Below, in pieces: positions 6,442 through 12,433 of a stretch of 13,309 nt of DNA. Positions within the stretch are counted from its first letter, which is position 1. Every line of letters starts with the position of its first letter. Source of the stretch: Clostridia bacterium (GTDB lineage Bacteria > Bacillota > DULZ01); the NCBI GenBank assembly GCA_012520135.1, contig JAAYOX010000156.1, positions 1 through 13,309 of the forward strand, written 5' to 3'. Both the position numbers and the translations under genes were made by a program. The notes under the pieces are model-generated. The model saw only the letters and a program-made list of their open reading frames with translations. It was not told the DNA's origin and did no database searches.

Positions 6442-7227
6442 CTATCTTTTTAAATTGTTGGCCATGGACCACATTTCATCTGCAGTCTGTAACGCCCTGG
6501 AGTTGATCTGGTAGGCTCTTTGAGCTTCAATCAGACCGGCCATTTCCTCTGCCAGAAACACATTGGCATTTTCCAAATACCCTTGCCTGATTGTACCGAG
6601 GTCAGCTTCACCGGGCATTCCCTCCCATAACTCTCCGCTGGTCTCTGTAGGCACATAGAGGTTTTCTCCAATTGCTTTCAACCCGCCGGGATTAGTGAAA
6701 CTATAAAGAGGCCAAAAGCCTAATTCTTCAATTTCTCCATTGGTATTCTTGGCGGTAACCATACCCTGCGGGGAAACTACCAGTTCTTGGACATCAGGAT
6801 GGAGTTCGAAAGGAGCCGTCAGAGGATAACCCTGGGGCGTAACCAACCAACCGGTCTCATCCCTGGTAAAAATCCCGCTTCTGGTATAAGCGAAACTGCC
6901 GTCGGGTAATTGCACTTCAAAAAATCCCTGGCCTTGAATGGCAAAATCCAAATTCCGGCCGGTCTCTACAACCGGTCCTTGCTGCCAATCCCGCTGGGTT
7001 GCAGCCACTTTCACTCCGCTGCCTTCCATAACCGGCCGTTGGTTACCAGGCCGGGGATTCACCGGCAATCCAGGCTGAGCTATCTGCCGGGCATAGAGTT
7101 CCGCAAAAGAAACCGTCTGCTTTTTATAACCAACCGTATTAATGTTGGCAATATTGTGGGCAATGGCATCCACTTTCTTGGCATGAGCATCAATACCTGC
7201 AGCACTGTTATTTAGAGCGCGCAACAT
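6442..7227 (-). CDS. flgG: Flagellar distal-rod/hook-basal body protein, FlgG (FlhP) type
   Basis: This is a structural protein of the flagellar rod, exported by the type III apparatus. From the ATG at 7227 it has 261 residues. The N-terminus has the rod/hook signature: MLRALNNSAAGIDAH, then AHNIANINTVGYKK. A central segment (FAIQGQGFFEV, then YTRSGIFTRDETGWLVTPQGYPL) is typical of FlgG/FlgF. The C-terminal helix (GYLENANVFLAEEMAGLIEA, then RAYQINSRALQTADEM) polymerises with neighbouring rod subunits. The ATG follows AAGGAGG by 10 bases; a longer frame from 7266 would start upstream of that site and is not credible. It is the second of two adjacent paralogues, as with B. subtilis flhO-flhP. 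The 218-bp gap before it is unlike every other junction here. FlgG versus FlgF naming between the two is tentative. Confidence 0.9.
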   Translation of the reverse strand: MLRALNNSAAGIDAHAKKVDAIAHNIANINTVGYKKQTVSFAELYARQIAQPGLPVNPRPGNQRPVMEGSGVKVAATQRDWQQGPVVETGRNLDFAIQGQGFFEVQLPDGSFAYTRSGIFTRDETGWLVTPQGYPLTAPFELHPDVQELVVSPQGMVTAKNTNGEIEELGFWPLYSFTNPGGLKAIGENLYVPTETSGELWEGMPGEADLGTIRQGYLENANVFLAEEMAGLIEAQRAYQINSRALQTADEMWSMANNLKR

Positions 7228-7276
7228 TTGTCTACCACCTCCTTGAGTCTTTCGATTCGCTGTCAATTTGACGACC

Positions 7277-7377
7277 GGCTATAATGTTTACGGAGCGGGC
7301 GTTGTGCCCACAGCCGCCGGCAGCTTGCTGCCGGTAACTTTGTTATGGCTTCGCCGTAGCGAGTGAACATTATAGCC
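7277..7377. repeat. 101-bp palindromic element with 15-bp terminal inverted repeats (MITE/REP-like or structured RNA)
   Basis: The ends GGCTATAATGTTTAC (7277-7291) and GTGAACATTATAGCC (7363-7377) are inverted repeats matching at 14 of 15 positions; the odd position is a G-T wobble when read on the plus strand. Inside are further hairpins in series: GGGC/GCCC around a 5-base loop (7297-7309), a perfect 8-bp stem CCGGCAGC/GCTGCCGG around two bases (7317-7334), TAAC/GTTA around three bases (7335-7345), and TCGC/GCGA (7351-7362). On the minus strand the last has a cTACGg loop, a stable UNCG-type tetraloop in RNA. There is no open reading frame. The element occupies nearly half of the gap between flgF and flgG. 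No clear target duplication is visible beyond a possible TA. A small non-autonomous mobile element is my favoured reading, with an RNA regulatory or processing structure as the alternative. Confidence 0.65.
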
Positions 7378-7445
7378 TAGGCAACAATTCATCTGCGTTT
7401 TCGTAAACATTTGAACTATTATCCCTTAAGCAACTAAGCAGCAGA

Positions 7446-8210
7446 CTATCGAAGGGCACCTAGTTCATTGACGCTTTTGCCCAGTATCTCATCCTGAGCC
7501 TGAATTGCTTTTTGATTAGCTTCGTAAATCCTGGTGACGGTAATCAGATCAACTATTTCCTCCACCAGATTGATATTTGATTTTTCCAAAAATCCCGGTT
7601 TAAGAGTAATATCTTGGGCGGGCATCAGATTCACTTCATCAGGAATCATAAAGTAATTGTCCCCTGCTTTAGTTAACCTTTGCCAATCTTCGAAATCAGC
7701 AATAAGCAATTGATCAATCACCCATCCATCCTCCGCCACCAATTCCCCTTCAGGTGTCAAATGCACTACCTCGTCAGCCAGATTGATCGGTCCCAGGTAG
7801 CCTAGTACATAATCACCGGTGGCAGTCACCAGGTACCCCTCGCTGTTCAGTTGAAAGGAGCCGTCCCTGGTAAACCTCAATCCCTGAGGAGTTTCAACGG
7901 TAAACATCCCTTGCCCCATAATAGCCACATCGAAGGGTTTACCTGTTTCCTGCAGGAGACCGTCAGAGTAATCGGTGCGAGTCTCATCCACCATGGTTCC
8001 AAGATTGGTGGTACCGATAACATCTCGTTCTCTGTTCCCCGAAGGGAGACGATTTACCCGTTCCAGCAGAACTTCTTGAAAAGTCCGGAAAACATGAACA
8101 TCTTTTTTAAAGCCCACTGTATTGGCATTAGCCAGGTTATTTGTAACTCTATTCTGATTCAATTCCTGTGCCGTCATGCCTGAAGCCGAAATATACAAAC
8201 CTCTAATCAA
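7446..8210 (-). CDS. flgF: Flagellar rod protein, FlgF (FlhO) type
   Basis: This is the first of two adjacent FlgF/FlgG-family rod proteins. The 254 residues begin MIRGLYISASGM, the classic family start, followed by NNLANANTVGFKK. The central region includes FDVAIMGQGMFTVETPQG and FTRDGSFQLNSEGYLVT. The C-terminus (GFLEKSNINLVEEIVDLI, then TRIYEANQKAIQAQDEIL) is the conserved polymerisation helix. The start is TTG at 8210, supported by AAGGAGG with 8 bases of spacing; both lie within the end of the preceding gene, which overlaps flgF by 8 bp and implies coupled translation. The 218-bp gap that follows contains a palindromic element. Assignment to the rod family is firm. The exact position (proximal FlgF-like or distal FlgG-like) is inferred from gene order and from the FlhO/FlhP pair of Bacillus. 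Confidence 0.9.
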   Translation of the reverse strand: MIRGLYISASGMTAQELNQNRVTNNLANANTVGFKKDVHVFRTFQEVLLERVNRLPSGNRERDVIGTTNLGTMVDETRTDYSDGLLQETGKPFDVAIMGQGMFTVETPQGLRFTRDGSFQLNSEGYLVTATGDYVLGYLGPINLADEVVHLTPEGELVAEDGWVIDQLLIADFEDWQRLTKAGDNYFMIPDEVNLMPAQDITLKPGFLEKSNINLVEEIVDLITVTRIYEANQKAIQAQDEILGKSVNELGALR

Positions 8211-8613
8211 CCTTGTCGCCTCCTTCCGGGATCAGCAATTTATTAATAACTTCATCTACAGTCAGATTGGGAGCAAATTGGAATACTCCTGCCCCTAATT
8301 TGGAACTGACATTTCTTTCATAAACTCTGTCTTTAAATTCCATCTTATCACTGATAACTCCTTTTTCCAATAACAGTTCGGAAATTTTGCTCGCCGAACT
8401 GCCCTTCGGGATACTAACCTGAATTACCGGAGTTTCCAATTGCTCCGGCTCCCCGGTAGGCATTTCTTCACGAGGTTTTGCAGTTTCCCCGAACACCAGC
8501 ACTTCATCTTCATAAACCATACCGTACCCCCGGGCCAAAGCTTCTACTTCAGCTTGAGAAGGAGGGGATGATTTCATGCCCAAAGTCATCATCAATAACG
8601 AGGCAATAACCAA
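8203..8613 (-). CDS. Membrane-anchored MltG (YceG)-type LysM-like domain protein, no catalytic domain; start uncertain
   Basis: The 136 residues given here start at a TTG at 8613 inside a hydrophobic segment. The frame stays open upstream to 8694 and encodes YRYAQFFSGLGFG before the annotated start, so the true N-terminus is probably longer, with one complete membrane helix. After a variable region, residues about 62-128 (VIQVSIPKGSSASKISELL...VFQFAPNLTVDEVINKLL) resemble the LysM-like N-terminal domain of the endolytic transglycosylase MltG. The catalytic domain with its active-site Glu is absent, so lytic activity is not expected; peptidoglycan binding is possible. The upstream region has no ATG, GTG or TTG in frame. 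An ATT at 8688 lies 7 bases after AAGGGTG. Alternatively, an ATG at 8645 would join the frame if the T7 run at 8631-8637 were one base longer. It overlaps flgF by 8 bp, so a role near rod assembly is plausible but unproven. Confidence 0.7.
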   Translation of the reverse strand: MVIASLLMMTLGMKSSPPSQAEVEALARGYGMVYEDEVLVFGETAKPREEMPTGEPEQLETPVIQVSIPKGSSASKISELLLEKGVISDKMEFKDRVYERNVSSKLGAGVFQFAPNLTVDEVINKLLIPEGGDKVD

Positions 8614-8663
8614 GCCAAATCCCAGCCCGGAAAAAAACTGGGCATAACGATAGGGAAAAGTAT

Positions 8664-9086
8664 TTAACGTCTTAGATTGAGGATTAATTGGATCTCACCC
8701 TTTCCTCTGCCCAACTCCTTAGCTATTTCGGTAACGGTTTTGCCTGCATCATAAGCCTGAAAAACCGCTCTGTACAGTTCCATATCCGGCAGTTTCCCCG
8801 GGCTGGGCTGCTGAACAGGGGGGCTTACAGGAGTCTCCTTTGGTGGTGCCTGCTGTTTTGCAGGCTCCCCTTGACTCTTCAGTTCCTGATATTCATTTTT
8901 AAGGAGTTGGATTTGGTCTTCTAATGACTTGAGCTGCTCCACTAAAAGGTCTTGTTCCAGAACCTGTCCAAAAGAAACGTTGACCTCCTCGATTGGTACC
9001 TGACCCTTTCGCAACGCCAAAGGAGTAAACACCAAGATCAAGATTACTCCCAGCCCTAACAACAATAAAGGCAGCAGATAATCCAT
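8664..9086 (-). CDS. SwrB/YlxL-like membrane protein (DUF6115 type)
   Basis: The 140-residue protein has one N-terminal membrane helix (about 3-22), a predicted coiled coil (about 43-73, EQLKSLEDQIQLLKNEYQEL), a Pro/Gln-rich linker (about 75-98), and a compact C-terminal motif, AYDAGKTVTEIAKELGRGKG, followed by EIQLILNLRR. That C-terminal block, resembling a helix-turn-helix, is the hallmark of the SwrB/YlxL family. In B. subtilis swrB lies directly after sigD, as here; SwrB is a single-pass protein that promotes type III export activation and swarming motility. The ATG follows GAGGTG by 5 bases and lies 16 bp after sigD. Synteny and architecture support the call; whether it does the same job as SwrB is inferred. 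The last few codons overlap the probable true start of the next gene. Confidence 0.8.
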   Translation of the reverse strand: MDYLLPLLLLGLGVILILVFTPLALRKGQVPIEEVNVSFGQVLEQDLLVEQLKSLEDQIQLLKNEYQELKSQGEPAKQQAPPKETPVSPPVQQPSPGKLPDMELYRAVFQAYDAGKTVTEIAKELGRGKGEIQLILNLRR

Positions 9087-9102
9087 TTGTTCACCTCAAT
9101 TC

Positions 9103-9804
9103 TCAAAGCCCTTCCAGTTCGCCTCTGAGGCGGATCAAGGCACGAGCATGTAACTGAGATACCCGGGATTCAGATACCTCCAAGACGGCCCCGATTTCTT
9201 TCAGAGTAAGGCCCTCGTAGTAATATAAAGATAGTACCAAGTAATCCCTTTCCGACAACTGCTGAAGAGCTGAGGCCAGCCGCTCCTTTATTTCTTTATC
9301 TATGTATACTGCCTCGGGATTGGGACTGTCTTGGTCAGCTAAAATATCCCCTAGGCGAAAATTGTCTTCAGAGTTGTCGGTCAGGAATTGTTCCAGGGAA
9401 TCTACTCCCAACCTGTTTACTTCAGCCAGTACCGAACGCAGCTCCTGCACTGACATTTCTGCTTGGGCCGCTATTTCTTCCTCTGAAGGTTCCTGTTCCT
9501 TCCCCTCAAAACTCTTATAGGCATTATTCACTCGCCGTAATTTATCCATGACAGAACGGGGTGCCCAGCTATTTTGGCGCAGGGCATCTAAAATAGCTCC
9601 CCTGATGCGCTGGCTGGCATATGTTTCAAACTTAATGCCTCGACCGGCGTCAAACTTGTCAATGGCATCCATCAGTCCCAACACTCCGTAACTGATGAGA
9701 TCTTCCCGGTCCATATGAACCGGCAGCTTCGCCGGGATGCGGCCTGCCACATATTTAACCAGCGGCAAATATTTGAGAGTCATTTGTTCCCGGCTCAGGT
9801 TCAT
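9103..9804 (-). CDS. sigD: Flagellar sigma factor SigD/FliA (sigma-28)
   Basis: This alternative sigma factor directs transcription of late flagellar, motility and chemotaxis genes. It has 233 residues in the usual order. Region 2 is at about 10-80 and includes LPLVKYVAGRIP, DLISYGVLGLMDAIDKFD, and FETYASQRIRGAILDALR. Region 3 is at about 80-150. Region 4 at the C-terminus has helix-turn-helix LTLKEIGAVLEVSESRVSQL. The sequence is clearly FliA/WhiG type and matches B. subtilis SigD, though its N-terminus before region 2 is shorter. The ATG at 9804 comes 5 bp after the stop of the PilZ gene. A GGGGTG site lies about 11 bases upstream, slightly long; a second in-frame ATG exists at 9783. No FlgM anti-sigma gene lies in the window, so control of its activity cannot be seen here. 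Confidence 0.96.
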   Translation of the reverse strand: MNLSREQMTLKYLPLVKYVAGRIPAKLPVHMDREDLISYGVLGLMDAIDKFDAGRGIKFETYASQRIRGAILDALRQNSWAPRSVMDKLRRVNNAYKSFEGKEQEPSEEEIAAQAEMSVQELRSVLAEVNRLGVDSLEQFLTDNSEDNFRLGDILADQDSPNPEAVYIDKEIKERLASALQQLSERDYLVLSLYYYEGLTLKEIGAVLEVSESRVSQLHARALIRLRGELEGL

Positions 9805-9809
9805 AACGG

Positions 9810-10502
9810 CTAATTCACCCCATCCTCCATTAATCGTTGTTCTCTTTGCTTTTGAAATACGTATTCGACGATCTGATCCTGTTCTCTGGCTGACAACCCA
9901 ACAAAGGAGACACCAACGGCATATTTATTGGGTTCATCCATCCGAAAACAGCGACGCACTTCAGCCATGACGGTCATCACCCGCTCATTATTTTTCAAAG
10001 GCAAGGTGAAGCGAAGCAATATCCGAGCATTTTCGGAAAGGGGCTCATGGATTACAAGGCCGGCTCCGCCGCCGCTCAAATCAACCATAACCGCTTGGTT
10101 TAACACCATTTGTTTCAAATCTTCCTCGGGGGGAACCTCAGTATTTTCCAATAGACCCCATTCTGCATCCAGGAGCAATTTGATCCTGACAAATTCTCGC
10201 ATCTGGATCCTTTTTCCTTCTTCCGGCACCTGAAGAACATAACCCTGAAACGGTTTATTAACTCGTCCCACTACTTGGGCAGGGAACAGAATTTTTTCAT
10301 TTTGGGCGAATAAAACTACATCCACACTGTCCCCCTTGTATAAATGCAAGTTATCCCTTCCCCGGTAAGGCGCAACTATCAAAAGTAACTCATTCCTAAT
10401 TCCTTGGATCATACTCTTGTAATACTTTCCCTCATCGCCCTGTAACCGGATTTCGATTTTGCCGTCAATCCCTAAATATTTTTCCAGCTTCACTTTTTCC
10501 AA
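9810..10502 (-). CDS. PilZ-domain flagellar brake protein (YcgR/YpfB-like)
   Basis: This is a predicted cyclic di-GMP receptor. The 230 residues comprise an N-terminal YcgR-like barrel (about 1-95) and a C-terminal PilZ domain (about 98-220). The two c-di-GMP-binding motifs are present: RxxxR at R102-R106 (REFVR) and DxSxxG at D141/S143/G146 (DLSGGGAG). Proteins of this layout (E. coli YcgR, B. subtilis YpfB/DgrA) slow the flagellar motor or inhibit motility when c-di-GMP is high. The start is a TTG at 10502, with GGGAGG about 10 bases upstream. It lies 15 bp after flhG and 5 bp before sigD, so it should be expressed with them. In Bacillus this slot is occupied by cheB-cheA-cheW-cheC-cheD. 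The family and ligand call is good; the motor target is inferred. Confidence 0.9.
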   Translation of the reverse strand: MEKVKLEKYLGIDGKIEIRLQGDEGKYYKSMIQGIRNELLLIVAPYRGRDNLHLYKGDSVDVVLFAQNEKILFPAQVVGRVNKPFQGYVLQVPEEGKRIQMREFVRIKLLLDAEWGLLENTEVPPEEDLKQMVLNQAVMVDLSGGGAGLVIHEPLSENARILLRFTLPLKNNERVMTVMAEVRRCFRMDEPNKYAVGVSFVGLSAREQDQIVEYVFQKQREQRLMEDGVN

Positions 10503-10517
10503 AGTGTGATAACCTCC

Positions 10518-11399
10518 CTAACCAAATAAACGCTGCAGCCGGTGAAAAAATTTTTGTACGCCCATAGGCTTATCTATCTTCATCTGCAGCAACCTACCGG
10601 CTAAAATTTGAATATCCTCCGAAGCACCGGCGTAAGGGTATTTCAGTAGCAGGGGTTCCTGCTCCTTCACCGCTTTCACCAAATATTTATCTTCTCTAAT
10701 ATAGCCTAAGGTTTCCAGTTCCAGATTGAGAAATCGAAGGGCGGTCATTCTCAGCTTTTCGCCGGTGTTTTCTCCGTCTCTCCTGTTGGTTACTCGGTTG
10801 ATGACTGTCTTGATATTGGCATGATCACCATATTTAGCTAAGATCTTGATTAGACCATATGCATCTGTTAGTGAAGTAGGTTCAGGAGTAGCTACAATAA
10901 TCACTTCCTGTGCCGCTCCCAAAAAAGCGACGACGACCCGGGAGATTCCTGCCCCTGTATCGATTAGCAGGTAATCTGCACCTGCTGCTAATTGCTGAAG
11001 AGCATTCAACAGCTTTTCTTGTCGCTCGGGAGACAGATTAGCCAGCTCCTGTATACCGGAACCTCCGGGAATAACTTCTATACCCTCGGGTCCTTTAACG
11101 ACTACCTCTTTTAACTCTTTCCTACCGTATAATACATCATAGAGATTACAGCGCGGAACTATACCCATGAGGATATCTATATTGGCCATCCCCAAATCCG
11201 CATCGAACACAACAACTTTTTTCCCCTGTTGGGCTAGGGCAACAGCAAGGTTGACCACCAGATTACTTTTCCCTACTCCCCCTTTACCGCTGGCCACCGC
11301 CAAAATGCGGGTGTTATTTGCTTCCATTGATCTTGTTACATTTTTTGCAGCATTTCGGCTAACTAATTCTCGTAAACGGGAAGCCTGATCCATCATCAT
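10518..11399 (-). CDS. flhG: Flagellum number regulator FlhG (MinD-like ATPase, YlxH)
   Basis: FlhG is a MinD/ParA-type ATPase that controls flagellar number and placement. It stimulates the GTPase of FlhF and helps C-ring assembly. The 293 residues carry the N-terminal FlhF-activating motif DQASRLR (4-10), the deviant Walker A GKGGVGKSN (38-46) with signature K39 and K44, Walker A' at FDADLG (D66), and LLIDTGAG (D147). A basic, amphipathic tail at the C-terminus (GVQKFFHRLQRLFG) could associate with the membrane like the MinD tip. The first ATG at 11399 follows GGAGG by 7 bases. Two more ATGs follow directly, so the exact first residue may vary by one or two. It overlaps flhF by 4 bp (ATGA), a coupled arrangement matching their physical partnership. 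Confidence 0.96.
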   Translation of the reverse strand: MMMDQASRLRELVSRNAAKNVTRSMEANNTRILAVASGKGGVGKSNLVVNLAVALAQQGKKVVVFDADLGMANIDILMGIVPRCNLYDVLYGRKELKEVVVKGPEGIEVIPGGSGIQELANLSPERQEKLLNALQQLAAGADYLLIDTGAGISRVVVAFLGAAQEVIIVATPEPTSLTDAYGLIKILAKYGDHANIKTVINRVTNRRDGENTGEKLRMTALRFLNLELETLGYIREDKYLVKAVKEQEPLLLKYPYAGASEDIQILAGRLLQMKIDKPMGVQKFFHRLQRLFG

Positions 11400-12433
11400 G
11401 CTAAAGCCTCCACCATTAAAGTAGCCAGTTTTTCCGGTTCAGCCCTAACAATATCATCGGGGACATTTTGGCCCACTGTCACATAAGCTACAGGACAACC
11501 GGTATGACCGGCCACGCTCAGAATAGCACCCAAAGAACTGGTTTCATCTGCTTTAGTAAAAATTAATTGATTATAACCGGCAACTCGGAAATCATCGGCA
11601 ATTTTCAGCATGTCGCTACTTTTGGTGGTGCAGCTTAACACCAAAAAAGTGGTTTTGTCGGGAATAGCTGCAAGTATTCGTTGCATTTCTACCAGTTGCT
11701 CTTGATTTCCCGAAGGTCTGCCGGCAGTATCCACAAAAATAGTATCTTTATCCTGGTGACGATGAAATGCTTCCTCCATTTCAGCAGGAGACATCACCAC
11801 TTCCAAAGGCACATTCAAGATATCTGCATAAATCCGTAGTTGATCCACCGCTCCGATCCGGTAGGTATCGGCAGTGATCACCGCTGTCTTTCGATTGTGA
11901 TAAAGAGCCGCATGAGCCGCCAGCTTGGCTAAGGTTGTGGTCTTCCCCACTCCGGTAGGCCCTACAAAACAATAGACTCTGCTCTCGGTCAAACCGGTGT
12001 AATCGGCCAGCAGGTTGGAAAGCTGCCGGATCAATACTTCCTTTTCCCGGCCGCCCCCCGGTTGCCCCAGATCTGCCACCAGTTGGTCACTGAGTTCTCC
12101 ATGAATCTCCATTTTAGCCAACAGTTCCCGCCAAGAAGAACCGTAGGACTGAGGTTCTACCTGAAGTGAAGGAGCCGCCATATTTCTTTTCAAATCAACG
12201 ACTAACTGCCGCAGTTCCTTTACTTCTTTCCTTAAATCTAATTCAGCATCCCTGGTAGCAGCTGCTTCTTCCAGAGCAGCCGTTACTTCAAGCTTTCGAA
12301 ACCCGAAAAACCGCCGCCAACCTTCAGCAGGTACTTGCCGCGTAGATAATATCACTGCCTCCGGACCTAAATCTCGCTTGATTTTTTCCATGGCCTCCGG
12401 CATCGAGGCAGCCAAATATCTTTTTACAATCAT
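11396..12433 (-). CDS. flhF: Flagellar positioning SRP-type GTPase FlhF
   Basis: FlhF is the third SRP-family GTPase (with Ffh and FtsY) and marks the site of flagellum assembly at the membrane. The 345 residues have an N-terminal basic B domain (1 to about 95, starting MIVKRYLAASMPEAM), a helical N domain, and the NG GTPase core. GTPase motifs are intact: G1 GPTGVGKTT (158-166), DTYRIGAVDQL (189-199), G3 DTAGR (235-239) and G4 TKADET (293-298). The G4 motif usually reads TKLDE; Ala at the third position is a small change. The ATG overlaps the flhA stop by 4 bp and the gene overlaps flhG by 4 bp. The order flhA-flhF-flhG is the same as in Bacillus. Confidence 0.96.
   Translation of the reverse strand: MIVKRYLAASMPEAMEKIKRDLGPEAVILSTRQVPAEGWRRFFGFRKLEVTAALEEAAATRDAELDLRKEVKELRQLVVDLKRNMAAPSLQVEPQSYGSSWRELLAKMEIHGELSDQLVADLGQPGGGREKEVLIRQLSNLLADYTGLTESRVYCFVGPTGVGKTTTLAKLAAHAALYHNRKTAVITADTYRIGAVDQLRIYADILNVPLEVVMSPAEMEEAFHRHQDKDTIFVDTAGRPSGNQEQLVEMQRILAAIPDKTTFLVLSCTTKSSDMLKIADDFRVAGYNQLIFTKADETSSLGAILSVAGHTGCPVAYVTVGQNVPDDIVRAEPEKLATLMVEALA

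Noticed and set aside
7228..7266. N-terminal extension of flgG to 7266
   Set aside because: The extra codons include the GGAGG site for the ATG at 7227, and the family N-terminus MLRALNNSAAG begins exactly there.
7277..7377. TATAAT in both ends of the palindromic element as a sigma-A promoter
   Set aside because: It matches the -10 consensus on both strands because of the inverted repeat, but no acceptable -35 lies 16-18 bases upstream on either strand.
7389..7415. SigD-like promoter on the minus strand in the flgF-flgG gap (TTCAAA ... GCAGATGA)
   Set aside because: The -10 differs from GCCGATAT/A at several positions and the spacer is about 13 bases, shorter than the usual 14-16. Probably chance.
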